A stretch of 64,000 bases of DNA from NCBI RefSeq assembly GCF_022539505.1, contig NC_061514.1:37229769-37293768 (forward strand). Reading direction: 5' to 3'. The notes below the pieces were generated by a model. The model was not told the origin of the DNA, searched no databases, and was given only the letters and a program-made list of their open reading frames with translations. Every line of letters begins with the position of its first letter. The stretch's first letter is position 1. Both the position numbers and the translations under genes were made by a program. Source of the stretch: Lolium rigidum (Eukaryota; Streptophyta; Magnoliopsida; Poales; Poaceae). Below, in pieces: positions 33,644 to 44,626 of this stretch.

Positions 33644-33850
33644 CACTACAAGAGGACCCTCCCTACACCAACGCATTTATGTGTATCTAAATGCCAATGT
33701 AGGTGTTCATGGAGCCTTTACCAATGAATAAAAATGTGTTGCTGTTTTGGGTGTTGTTAGCACACAATGCAACACATATAGATATGTTGGTAACCAATGG
33801 CTTAAGCGTTGCCAAATAACAACGGTGTTCAAACAACAAGTGTATGCGTT
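33644..33850 (+). mobile_element. Possible CACTA transposon end
   Basis: Starts CACTACAAGAGGACCCTCC, a CACTA-type terminus, followed by short inverted and direct CAACACA/TGTTGG-like motifs typical of subterminal repeats. The opposite end was not found in the window, so length and class are tentative. Confidence 0.4.
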
Positions 33851-34459
33851 GGTAGACAATGCATGTAGCTCAAACAACCTTTTATTTCAAAATAAATATG
33901 TTTGTATTTAAATGTACTGCTATTTTATGTGGCGGCTATGGAGTCGGCAGTGTTCTTGGAGGCGGTTAAGGTTCCCCTCTTTAAATAGGCATTCTAGAGG
34001 TCGGTTTTGCGAACCAACGGAGCTAAGGAACGAATATGCCCATCAGGCCTTCACAAATGTTGTTGTGGTTGACGAAAGGAAGCCAACCGAGCCCAGTACA
34101 ACCATACGGTACGGTCAAGATCTGCCCGTACAGATGGTCGTTGTTCGCTTTGTACTTTTCGTATTTTGTTTGTCATTTCTTCATACAGACTCCGATTGAG
34201 GTGTTTTTAGGTTCGTTGGACTCGTATGGACGAGAGATACAGCACCATGGCCTTATATCTTAAATATAAGATGGTATAAAATATCACATTTTCCATACCT
34301 CAGATGGCCAAGTCTAGTGCTTGTAACCCATGTTATATCCTCTTGGTCCCTTTTGCCTTCCTTTATCATAATTGTCCATAACACCTACACACATGTCAAA
34401 GAAAATGATAAGTAATAAAATCCTACTAAAACTACAACCTCATATGAAAACGAATAAGA
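33851..34459. other. Unassigned stretch
   Basis: A 95-codon frame at 33912-34199 has no family signature and poor gene-like context. I see nothing else. Confidence 0.2.
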
Positions 34460-34980
34460 ACTTGTTTTTTTTCAAAATGGGGTAAATATCGCCCAGCTTC
34501 TGCATCCAAGGGCTGCACACGGCTTTTTTTATTAGATTATTCACAACACTTTACAAGAGCAATACAAAAGATCAAACTCGAAGCCACCTCGCTAAACCTA
34601 CAGAGGGATGAAGGGGTGACAATTCACCAACTCACATCAACCAAAAACCAAATGCCTTCCCAGGCCGCCCAATAGCAGATGAGAAGCACATCCATTCAAG
34701 CAGACTCTCAACATACACCAACGCACACGGCATAGAAGTTGCTACCGCCGTCTTCCTCGACTCCATCTTCAAGAGAGATCATCGCATTGACCATGCCAGG
34801 CCTGCCATCGATGCCGCCACGACGCCAGACGACTCCACCATCCCGCGTGAGTCCATCACACTGCATCCGTCCCGAGACACCACTGCACCATGCCGCGGAG
34901 ATTCGATGACGCCGACACAGCAAAAGCACACCGCTCCACCTCAGCACCACCGCCATAGTTGTAGCTAGATGGAGCATGAG
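34460..34980 (-). mobile_element. 3' end of a retroposon, minus strand
   Basis: On the minus strand the sequence ends GCTGGGCGATATTTACCCC then ATTTTG and an A-rich tail (at 34465-34473 on the plus strand as a T run). The preceding text, including TTGTGAATAATCTAATAAA, resembles 3' ends of LINE-type sequences in wheat. No reverse transcriptase is present. The left boundary is uncertain. Confidence 0.45.
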
Positions 34981-35022
34981 ATGAGTGACAATATGAATGT
35001 TTTTTGTATGCTTAAATATGCA

Positions 35023-35448
35023 TTAAATATGCATTATATTTGGACTCATCACACATCGGTCACCAACAAAGCACTCGATCTGCAGTGTTTGCATCTCCGG
35101 ATCACCTTGAGACATTGCATCAGCATCCGACGTAGGTCGTAGATGTAGTCGAGGTACTAATAGACGACATGCCATGTCCAAAATCCTGGATTGCTGCATC
35201 TCCTGAGCGATGTAGCCTCGATATGTCCATTTCATATGGTGGTCCACGACCAATCCCAGCCCATGGCGCTGCTCAGACAAACTAGGCCATGCAACAACGA
35301 CTTGGTAGTCACGAGGCCCCACGCGGAGGACGGCACCAACGGGACGGGGCGTGCCTTCCGGGCCAATGTCAGACTCCCACGATGTGGCGAACACGCGAAA
35401 AGATCGAATCTTATCCGAGGGCGACGACGGTAGAATACACTTGGACAA
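35023..35448 (-). other. Open frame of 141 codons, unknown
   Basis: An uninterrupted minus-strand frame containing SFRVFATSWESDIGPEG and HHMKWTYRGYIAQEMQQS. I do not recognise a family. Its position in transposon-rich DNA, and the lack of an obvious promoter or splice context, make a decayed fragment more likely than a gene. Confidence 0.25.
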
Positions 35449-35594
35449 AATAAGGATGCAAAAAGTCTAAAAAAGAGGTCACCCTACTGCCGACAACCTC
35501 CTCCGGTGGCAACATAGTGAACATGGTGGTGGCAGGCTGAACACGGCGACGACGGGGTGAACATATGTTCACCTTACGCATGTATATGTAACAA

Positions 35595-36348
35595 GAGGAG
35601 TGCTTCGGTGTCCACCCCTTAGCTCTATGGTTCTGAAAATTGGGGCTGCTTTAGCTTTTTTTATCTATGAAGTTTCTTCAGCTTTTGGTACACATATGTG
35701 GAGTTGGTTCCGCGGACAGGAAAACACGGAGCAACTTTTTATTTACATCTCACTGCCACCGGTAAGTGACCAAGATGTTACGTACGTCTTATCTTTCTCA
35801 CCCTCCTCTCCCGGGCATGTTTCCTAACGCCCAAACTCTTTCCTGATTTGCCAATGCTCCCAGACGTAATGGATAACACCCCCTTTTTTTCCCATGCCGC
35901 CTCACCCAGGACGAAGTTGGTTGAGGCGGACACAACAAGCTTCTAGCGGCAGCGGCAGCGAGCTAGAACTCGATTTGCGCGGCAGCGAGAACGAATCGAA
36001 CAAGTTTGACTCCGATGGAAGGTATGTTGATTCGTTCGCCGGTGGTCTCGATTCGGTGGCGGCAGGCGTGAATCGTGTTGCGTTGAACTCAAATCAGGAA
36101 AGATTCTAGGCGTTGGGAAACATGCCCAGGAGAGGAGGGGGAGAAAGATAAGACGTTCTTAACGGTTTGTTCACTTAACGGTGACAGACAGTGAGACGTA
36201 ATTAAACAGCGGCTTCGTGTTTTCCTGTTTCGTGGAACTAACTCCACGTATTTGTGTCAAAAGGTAGAGCAACTCAATAGATAAAAAAGCTAAAGCAACT
36301 CTAGCTTTTCAGAACCATGGAGCTAAGGGAGACACCGAAGCACTCCTC
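35595..36348. mobile_element. Mutator-type element with long TIRs; possible Pack-MULE
   Basis: A 754-bp element with terminal inverted repeats of about 240 bp (35595-35832 and 36107-36348, starting GAGGAGTGCTTCGGTGTC). It is flanked by the 9-bp direct repeat ATGTAACAA (35586-35594 and 36349-36357). The interior (about 35890-36110) is GC-richer than the arms, reads as an open frame rich in Ser/Gly/Glu, and contains GATGGAAG|GTATGTTG, which looks like an exon-intron junction. That is what a captured gene fragment would look like. There is no transposase. Confidence 0.85.
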
Positions 36349-36689
36349 ATGTAACAACCTCCCTCAATATCGGGAGCTATTCTTCATTTAAAAGTACAAC
36401 ACTTGGCGAGAGGAAAACGTGGGGGCGAACCTTTAAGAAGGTTAGCCATTCTCTAGAGTTTTCCATAGCTGATAGCTCCACGTACACGATTGGCTTATAT
36501 GGGTACGGTTTGTTACTTGTAAATAACCTCCCAAAGTCCAAATTAAAGACGGATACGGTTAGTCAGCTTCATAGATCCCCTACAAACAAAAAAACAAGTA
36601 ATTAAATACACGATCCAGCATCGTCTATACGGTCAGGAAGCTGCCAACGAGATCGATCTAAGCAAACAGCTAGTAGGTCGGTACGCATC

Positions 36690-37019
36690 ATGGCTGACGT
36701 GGAGAACCAAAATTTCCTCGACGAGCCGCTCGTGGCGTCCGGGGAAGCGGAGCCCGACGAGCGTGCCAGGTGCACGGTCATCGTAATCGTGGCCGTCCTC
36801 ACCCTGTCCCTCACGGCCGTCGCATGGCTACTGATCAACGTCTACGAGTATGACCAATCCCCCGAGACAAGCAGGTTGACCGTCGCTGCCCTTGTCGTCG
36901 GGCTCCTTCTCGCCGCCGTCGCGTTCTGCGCCTGGATCCTCCTCTTGCTCATCGTCGGGGATTGGGAGCTTGGGAATCCAGAGGGTTATAGATTTGTGGA
37001 TACCTTGCTATCGATCTAA
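36690..37019 (+). CDS. Small two-helix membrane protein, 109 aa (copy 1)
   Basis: A single-exon ORF: an acidic N-terminus (MADVENQNFLDEPLV), the conserved stretch EAEPDERARCTVIV, a hydrophobic helix at about 29-51, a loop VYEYDQSPETSR, a second helix at about 64-89, and a short tail GDWELGNP...FVDTLLSI. I do not recognise a named family. The close copy at 38036-38359, with 5' flanking similarity (CAAAGTCC-AATT-AAGACGGATA) and most differences conservative, argues that this is a real gene. It is probably an integral membrane protein with both ends on the same side. Function unknown. Confidence 0.7.
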   Translation: MADVENQNFLDEPLVASGEAEPDERARCTVIVIVAVLTLSLTAVAWLLINVYEYDQSPETSRLTVAALVVGLLLAAVAFCAWILLLLIVGDWELGNPEGYRFVDTLLSI

Positions 37020-37900
37020 TTCAATCCGGCCACGCGCACAGACTTTTCCGGGATCAAATGTGGATATGTATATAGTATAACCATATTTATTCAGGCATGT
37101 CACTGGCCCTCGTGCATATATAGGTTATTGCCCCAGCTATTATTGACATTTTCTCCATGCAATCCACGTGCATTTATGATGTTGTATTTCCTGCATGTGT
37201 ATTTACGTACTAATCAACCAGTTCACGTAAAAATCTAAAACTCGAAATATATGGATTGCCTATATCTGAGTTGATCGAGATTTTCTTATGTCTTAATCAA
37301 CTCAGAAAAGTGCGATCACAGTTTAAAGAAAAATGCAATTCATTACGGTAAAAGGTGGAAGAAAGGGCAACCGGAAACGACCACTTTTTTTTTTACAGCG
37401 GTTGCACTTTCTTTTGGTGATCGAGACATAGGAAATTCTTAAACATAACAAAACAGCTAAGGCTGGACATATGAGAAAACCGTAGACATATTAACGGACC
37501 TTAGACACGGGAACTATAAAAGGTCGGAACTATTTTAGATTAATAGTGCGTTTCTTAGGTCTTAAACTCAAGACCACTTAGCTCTAAATTAGCTAGCCCA
37601 TCAGTTTACCCATAAGCCCAAACGGTTGGAGAAAGGGTGATAATCTCTATTATTAAAGTCTGGTACCTCGCTCTAAAAATTGCCCCTAAAGTTGAAACAA
37701 ATTTCTGCCCCCCTTGCCACCTCCTGCCACGAGATCCGTCCCCGCGCTCCTCTACAACCCTCGCCGCAGCTGGCACCAGAACTCGGGACTCGGATCCGAG
37801 TGTTCAGAGGTCATGGGGACTCGGATCTGCCACAAGCTGTATCCATAGCTTTGGTGGAGAGGCCGGGCACTTTTCCTTCTTTTTTTTAGAAAAAAACTCC
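37020..37900. other. 3' flank of copy 1 and spacer to copy 2
   Basis: 37060-37620 matches, in order, pieces of the region after copy 2 that are now scattered at 39945-40260, 40957-41217 and 43143-43190. From about 37630 there is a short GC-rich stretch with no recognised gene. It ends at the start of the duplicated promoter of copy 2. Confidence 0.6.
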
Positions 37901-38035
37901 CAAAGTCCTAATTGAAGACGGATAGGGCTTAGCAAACTTCATAGATCCCTAGTTAAAAAAAAGCACACGATCGAGCATCGTCTTCTGTACACGCTAAGCA
38001 AGCTGCCAACAAGATCGATCTGGGCGATACGCATC

Positions 38036-38359
38036 ATGGCTGAGAACCAAAATTTCGTCGACGAGCCGCTTGTGGTGTCGGCGGAAGCGGAGCCAGACGA
38101 GCGTGCCAGGTGCACGGTCATCGTGCTCGTGGCTGTAATCTCCCTGTCCCTCACGACCATCGCATGGCTACTGATCAATGTCTACGAGTATGACCAATCC
38201 CCTGAGACAAGCAGGTCGACCGTCACCGCCCTGGTTGCCGGGCTCCTCTTGGCCGCCGTCGCGTTCTGCGCCTGGAACGTCCTCTTGGTAGTCGTCGGCG
38301 ATTGGGAGCTCGGGAACCCAAAGGGGCATAGATTTGTGGATACCTTGCTATCCATCTAA
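38036..38359 (+). CDS. Small two-helix membrane protein, 107 aa (copy 2)
   Basis: Tandem paralogue of the 36690-37019 gene: MAENQNFVDEPLV, EAEPDERARCTVIV, two hydrophobic helices at about 27-49 and 62-87, the identical loop VYEYDQSPETSR and the identical end RFVDTLLSI. It is two residues shorter. The frame is intact, and the changes are mostly conservative (I/V/L/A swaps within helices), which suggests selection on both copies. A Helitron begins only 37 bases after the stop, and a CACTA MITE and a LINE lie further down, so its 3' UTR and polyadenylation site were probably replaced. Function unknown. Confidence 0.7.
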   Translation: MAENQNFVDEPLVVSAEAEPDERARCTVIVLVAVISLSLTTIAWLLINVYEYDQSPETSRSTVTALVAGLLLAAVAFCAWNVLLVVVGDWELGNPKGHRFVDTLLSI

Positions 38360-38395
38360 TTCTATCCGGCCGCACGCACTCCACCCATGTATGTA

Positions 38396-39893
38396 CTAGT
38401 AAACTGCACGTGCTTTGCACGTCAATATGTATCTTTGGCGAAAGGCAATATCTTGCATTACTATAACATGATAACAATAACCCGTGTAATTCAGATGATG
38501 GCACAACATGTGGTCAATTTACAAACAAAACAAATATTTCTATGGTATTTAGAAGTTTCAACTACTCTGACTATTCGATCTATCACCCATTATATGTAAA
38601 CACTAATGTTTAGTAATGATAAAGGCCATATACATCATTGAGGCGGAGACCATGGTTGCCCCCTTATAAAAAAGGTAGCAGCGACTCTGACTGTCGGCCT
38701 TTGAAATTTTGTTTTCGTACTAATCACATTTGTGGTACAGGCAAAGAATGCACATATATCTCTCAACGAACATGGATTTCAGCACTAATTTGCCGGTATT
38801 GCATCATCCTGTGATATCATGGTCTCATCATATTTATTGGTTTGTAGAATCTTAATTTAAATTTGTGTGTATGATTTTTCTTAGTTGTCAAGGCCTACGT
38901 TTTACGATATGGTATCATATTAGGTACCACTATCATCTTTCTCTTTATTAATTGTTTTAAATTATCGGGTTTTTGCTAGTCTAGCATGCATGATATTATT
39001 ACTTATGTTGCTTTGGCTGTAGCTAGTCTAAGTTTCTTTCAGTCTTTTATCTACTTATATACTACAAAAAGCTGCATTAAACTACCATTACTTCTAATGG
39101 AACGACCTGGAAAGAGTTTTGACCATTTATGTCGTATCTAAAATATCTAAAAATATTTAATACATTTTCATCTGGCGGAAGATCACATGGCCCAATTTCT
39201 TTTGTCATAACAACGAATATTATTAAGTATATCTCATATAAGAACGGGGGATTTTATATTGTCACGTTTTTATAATTTTTGCTGAAATATCCATACCAAA
39301 AGAGCTATCGGAGTACATAGTACGACATGTTGTATTTCTATGTCAATGGACTACATCGTACAGTCCATAATTAACATTCTAAAAATTAGCGTGTATAGGG
39401 GCTAGCTGGTGTCTAAAAAATCATGTGTCAGGTGGGAGGACTTTAACACGTTAATTGTACAACAACTAATTGATGGATGGATGATTTATCCTGACGTGCT
39501 AACCTGCAAAATGCCCACTTTAGTTAATGGTTGCAGCAGTTCGCGTGCAGACCACGAAGCGAGACAACGGAGTGGACACATGCACATATGGGACCCACAA
39601 CGACTGTCTATCAAAGGAAGTCCAGCTTTTCTGCTCAAGCGGCGTGGCGGTGGATTAGCCCCGAAGCCTCCAGAAGCAACAGCAGCGGGAGTCACGACCG
39701 CGGGCAGCGCCCGAATACAGGGTGGCGAATCCAAGCGCTGATAACCGTCAGATCAAAGGAGTTTTGGCCCGATGAACGGCATATAGAAGCTCCAGTGGGC
39801 AAATCAACGGTCTAGATTACTTTGAGGGTGCATTGGCGGGAACTGAGTGGTAAATCCAAATTCAAAAACTCGTGTACTATATAGTGGTATAGA
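38396..39893 (-). mobile_element. Non-autonomous Helitron, 1.5 kb
   Basis: Read on the minus strand it starts TCTATACCACTATATAG (from 39893) and ends with the hairpin ACGTGC-AAA-GCACGT, eleven bases before CTAG at 38399-38396. It lies between host A and T, with no target duplication. These are the hallmarks of Helitrons. The flanking host bases continue the 3' flank of copy 1 when the element is removed. It codes no Rep-helicase. Confidence 0.8.
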
Positions 39894-40270
39894 TATGCAT
39901 GTCTTTTCGATCGGCTGGCCGGGATGAAATCGATCAATTGATTGACCAATGCATATGTATATGTATAACCATGTTTATTCAGCCATGTCATTATTGCCGC
40001 TCGTGCATATTATACAGGTTATTACCCATCCCTATTATTGGCATTTTCCCATGCAATCCCCGTGCATGTATGGTGTACCATGTACGTGTGACCATCGTTG
40101 TTAATTCATTAGCCAACGGCAACCAGTTCACCTAAAAGTTTGAACTGTTAGAGAAAGACTGATATAATATATCGGTTTATTTACGTCGACTGAGATTTTC
40201 TATGTCCTAGAAAAATATAACATGTAGTTCAAAGAAAAGTGTAATTCGTTAAGTTGCACTTTTCTCGTAA

Positions 40271-40953
40271 CACTACGGGAACCCGCCAAGGTGCTGACTG
40301 CCAGAACCTGGGCCGACGGTCGTCGGCACAGAAGCCCACGCCGTCAGACCAGGAAAGTGACCGTCGGCACAGCTTGGCCATCGGCACACGCCTCGTCTGT
40401 GTTGGGTTGTGCTGTGCTATTTTACTGCTATTTTTGCTGTGCTGTGTTGCGCTGTGCTGCAATTAGGAAACCAAATGGCATTGCCGTCGGCACAGCTCCT
40501 TGGCCGTGTCAAATGGCAGGGGTTGTGCCGACGGCCATGCTGTCGGCACAGGAGCATGGGCGCAACTGTGCTGGGGGAGCTGGCGATGGCGACTGTGCCG
40601 ATGGAGCTGGGGCCGTCGGCACAGAAGATGGGATGTGGACGCGTGGCAGCTGCTGGCCGTCCGAGCGAAGTGACTATGCCGATGGCCTAGCCGTCGGCAC
40701 AGCAACTTGGCTGGGCTAACGGTCGTTAGCCGCGCTGCGGGGCCCTCGACGAGTGTGCCGACGGCGACTATGCCCACGGCGTCGTCCCACCGTCGGGCTG
40801 GATGCTGTGCCGACGGCGACATGTGTTGTGCCGAGGCCGTATTGTGCCGACGGCGAGGTGTTGACGGCACCGTTGGCACAGGCGTGGGCTGACGGCAGCT
40901 GAGGTTGTGCCGACGGCTGCCGGCCGTCAGCCCCTCGACTGGTTCCCGTAGTG
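40271..40953. mobile_element. CACTA-type MITE with GCCGACGG subterminal repeats
   Basis: A 683-bp element with ends CACTACGGGAACC and GGTTCCCGTAGTG and 3-bp TAA duplications (40268-40270, 40954-40956). About 17 copies of CCGTCGGCACA or its complement TGTGCCGACGG, some mutated, fill it, mostly in the first orientation in the left half and the second in the right. Such arrays bind CACTA transposase. No transposase gene is present; the open frames inside are artefacts of the repeats. Confidence 0.92.
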
Positions 40954-41218
40954 TAAGTACAACTATAATATAGTTGCATGACATATCAAAACAATAATAT
41001 ATACTCTCTCACGTTGGGGAAGGACAGAAGAGAAAACAGTAGAAAATGAAAGACCTTAGATATGAGATATGTTTCAGTCAAGCGCGTGAGAGTATGTATT
41101 TCAACACTCTTCCTCGCGTTAAGGCTGGATGTACGAGAAAATTGTAGCCATAAAAGAGCTTAGATGCAGGATTGATAAAAGGTCATAACTATATTTTTTC
41201 TATTAATAGTGTGTTTGT

Positions 41219-43142
41219 AGGCAATTCCGGACAAAAAGGAAATTTTGCAGATCCTCAAGTCAATGAAAAAGAATGCGTCTCCCGGACCGGATGGGTTCAA
41301 TGTTTCTTTCTACCTCTCGGCTTGGAGTTGGATTGGAGACGACGTAACAATGTTGGTCCAAAACTTCTACTGAACAGGTATACTTCCACCTCATCTTAAT
41401 GATACTCAGATAGCTCTTATTCCGAAGAAGGTAGCCTGTCACTTGCCTTCTGATTTTAGACCAATTAGCTTATGCAATGTTATCTATAGGATCATATCCA
41501 AGTCTCTTGCTAATCGCCTCAAAATTCATCTTCCCGATTATATTCACCCTTCACAACAAACGTTTATCGAAGGTAGACGTACGCATTAGCAATAACATTA
41601 TCATAGCTCAGGAAGTTACTCACTCTTTTAATCTTAATTCTTGGAAAACTCAAGATTTTATGCTAAAAATAGTCTTGGCAAAAGATTTTGACATGCTAGA
41701 ATGGCATTTCATAGTGGCTGCTCTAGAACGTAAGGGGTTTCATCGCCACTTCATAAATTTGATCCATGCTTGCATTGGTACGCCGTCTTTTTCAATTATA
41801 ATTAATGGTCAGTCTTATGCTTGGTTTAGTAGCAGCAGAGGCATTTGACAGGGGTGTCCCCTGTCCCCATCTCTTTTTGTCCTTACAGTTAACGAGCTCT
41901 CATCGGCGCTTCAAAAAGCACTACAGGTCAACCACTTAACATGTATATCCTTTGGACCACTCCTTAGAGCATCTCCAGTCGCGTCCCCCAAAGCGTCCCC
42001 CAAAGGGATTTGGGGGACGCCGGCCAAAAAAGCGTTCCAGTCGCATGCCCCAAAGGCCGCTTCGCTCCGGACGTCCCTCAAATCTTGTCCGGCGTCCCTA
42101 GCCCATCCCCTGTGTATAGAGTCTCCATCGGGGACGCCGGACACGGTTTTTACACTTGCTTTTTGTTTGGAGGTCGCGTTTGGGGGACGTGGCTAGGAAA
42201 GGGACCTTCTCCAAACGAAAATTTCGTCCGGACGTCCCCCAAACGAAAATTCGGCGCTATTGCCGGACGTCGTTTGGGGGACGCGACTGGAGATGCTCTT
42301 AGATCACCATCTGGCTTCTTTAGAAAATATTTACATTTTTTTGTGGTGCCTCTGGAAAGCCAGGAACGAGACTTGTTTTTGTAGGAAAACTCACAAACCC
42401 ATGCAGGTATATGCAACTGCGCAAGCTATTTTACAGGGAGCTAAACTTGAAGACCAGACTAAGGGACAATCTACGCCACTACATCATGACGAACATAGCA
42501 ACAATTAGATGTCAGTGGTGCCACGATCGACAATCACCAATCTGTCTAACCTTTCAGGTACAAAAGTTTTCACAGACGCTTCATGAAAGCAACTACAGGA
42601 ACAAGGAGGTTATCTTTCACCAGCAGGTTTAGGAATTGTAATCCAACTTGGAGAAGACAGGCGTTGCGCAAGGCTCCTTATATCTGCGATGTCGCCTCCA
42701 GTCTCCTCAGCATTAGAGGCAGAGACATACATCATGCTTCTAGTTTCAACCATGGTGCAACATCTTCAGCTTGAGCAGGTCAATTTCTTCACTGACTGTA
42801 AGGTACTAGCAAAGGCTGGAGCAAATCATAGCATCATGGACTCGCCGGGTCACTGGGAGATTAGGCCTCAACTAGCTGAACTTTTCAGCGCCTCTTCTTT
42901 TGACAGTCAGAAAATCTACCACGTTCACAGGAGCATCAATTTCAAGGCTCATTTCCAAGCAAGGCTAGCTAATAAACTTTAGGATAGGACTTTTTCTTTT
43001 AGATGTTTTTCTTCTACCCTAGCAAATTATGGTTACGCCTTCAGAGACGTCCTCTCAAAATCTAGCACTGCCTCGTGCATGTTGCTACTATGTAAAGTAT
43101 TGTTGAACATGAATGAATGAATACCCTTATGTTCAAAAAAAA
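41219..43142 (+). pseudogene. 5'-truncated, internally deleted L1-type LINE
   Basis: Starts within the reverse transcriptase (KNASPGPDGFN, ALIPKK, DFRPISLCNVIYRIISK, then QGCPLSPSLFVL near 41848). It jumps, at a nested MITE, to the C-terminal zinc-finger/linker region (WCLWKARNE) and an RNase H-like part (SALEAETYIMLLVSTMV, VNFFTDCKVLAKA). It ends in a poly(A) tract at about 43134-43143. Stops and frameshifts interrupt the frame, the catalytic YxDD block is missing, and no clear target duplication is seen. Host sequence of the duplicated 3' flank continues on both sides. Confidence 0.85.
41967..42298. mobile_element. PIF/Harbinger-type MITE nested in the LINE
   Basis: A 332-bp element with ends GAGCATCTCCAGTCGCGTCC and its complement, and TTA duplications (41964-41966, 42299-42301). 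It contains several GTCCCCCAAA/TTTGGGGGAC blocks. It inserted after the LINE. Confidence 0.9.
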
Positions 43143-43436
43143 ACTTAAGACCACCTACCTCTAGATTGATTAGCTCACCGACTCACCCGTAAATACTAGT
43201 ACATACTCTCTCCGATCGTATTTAACGAGCAGTTATGACCCGAGGTAGCAATAATTATTGTAGTCCTACATTGATTAAATGTGAAGAGGTATTATATTTC
43301 AACACTTGTCAATACCCTACACACAAAAGAAGTTTATAGATCAATAGATCATGAGGGAGCGTGGGCGAGAGCTAGTTTGGAAAGTTAGACTGACGCGGCA
43401 ACGAGCGCCGCTATCTTGTAGTATAAGAGCAAGTAT

Positions 43437-44067
43437 AATAAGATCCAGTCAACTGTCTATAAGAAATAAAATATTATGTATTTACTTAGTTGGAGGAGAG
43501 AGATTAGGAGAGAGAAGGAAAGTGGGATCTTAGAGCAAGTACAATAAGATATAGTCAGCTAGCTATAACAGATAAAATATTATATCTTTATTTAGTTAGA
43601 GGAGTGAGGATAGGAGCGAGAAGGTAAGTGTGCTCTCCAGCTCTAGCACGTACTCTAGGCACTTTATTAGAGTTAAAGGTATGTCATATTTTACTAAATT
43701 AGTACATTATCAGAGTCCACTATTGTATATGATGGCTATAAGTTGGCTATAGATAACATGACAAACCATTACAACTAGCTGCTGGCTATACTATTGTTCT
43801 TGCTCTTATGCAGTAGCCAGCTCTCACTACAACAGAACAGAACTTTGGTAACACAATCATGTAACATATAGTAAAATATGTTACAAGCAAAATTACAGTA
43901 ACATATAGTAAAATATCTAGCTCGTGCTCACTATGTGAGACTAAAAAGTGGGCCATGTATTGTAAAAGTACAACACTTTTATAGCTTACTATTGTACATG
44001 CTAGCTATAAATTGGCTATAGATGATGTGACAAACTGTTATAGCCGGCTACACTATTGTTCTTGCTC
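43437..44067. mobile_element. Tourist-like MITE, outer copy
   Basis: Ends GAGCAAGTATAATAAG and ACTATTGTTCTTGCTC with TAA duplications (43434-43436, 44068-44070). It is interrupted by a second member of the same family. Confidence 0.75.
43533..43805. mobile_element. Tourist-like MITE, inner copy
   Basis: A 273-bp element with ends GAGCAAGTACAATAAG and ACTATTGTTCTTGCTC and TTA duplications (43530-43532, 43806-43808), nested inside a relative of the same family. Confidence 0.85.
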
Positions 44068-44272
44068 TAACAGGGCGTGTGAGAGAAAGTTTGCTTTCCA
44101 GCTCAATAGGACTCTTTTGATTAGTAGAATTTGTATAAAAAATATGTAGAATTTAGATTCTATAGTTCTTTTCAATACTATTTATTTGATTTATATGAAC
44201 ATATTATATTATATATAAACTAATCCTATAAAAATCTTGTAGTGTAAATTCTACAAAAACGAAAATTCAATT

Positions 44273-44626
44273 CGACTCCCGGGTGCGTATGCTCCCTCTA
44301 CCAAAAAATCATATTTTGAAATGTCGAAAAATTTGAACAAAAAATTCTACATGTACATCTCCATAATATACGTGCGTTCGTCAAGTTTCACGAAAAACCA
44401 ATATTTTGTGTGATCTATATAAAAAAAGAGAAAGTTTATCTTGTAAAAAACATTATTTTTAGCACTGAATTTTGTTCACATGATAAGTCGATTTTTTATG
44501 AAACGACTTTGTGAGCACGTAGCACGTGAAGATGTACGTGCGAACTTTTAGTTTCAATTTTTTTAAAATTTAAAATGTATGTAAGATGCATTTCAAAACA
44601 TAGGGAGCATATGCACCCATGTTCCA
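44273..44626. mobile_element. MITE-like element with GGGTGC-TATGCTCCCT ends
   Basis: GGGTGCGTATGCTCCCT at 44281 is mirrored by AGGGAGCATATGCACCC ending about 44618. The AT-rich interior has no coding potential. Exact ends and target duplication are not clear. Confidence 0.55.

Noticed and set aside
40291..40984. Long GC-rich frames on both strands
   Set aside because: Made by the GCCGACGG repeats of the CACTA MITE; the element has clear ends and target duplications.
41911..42416. Frames with repeated GDA and SPS motifs
   Set aside because: Produced by the inverted repeats of the nested Harbinger MITE.
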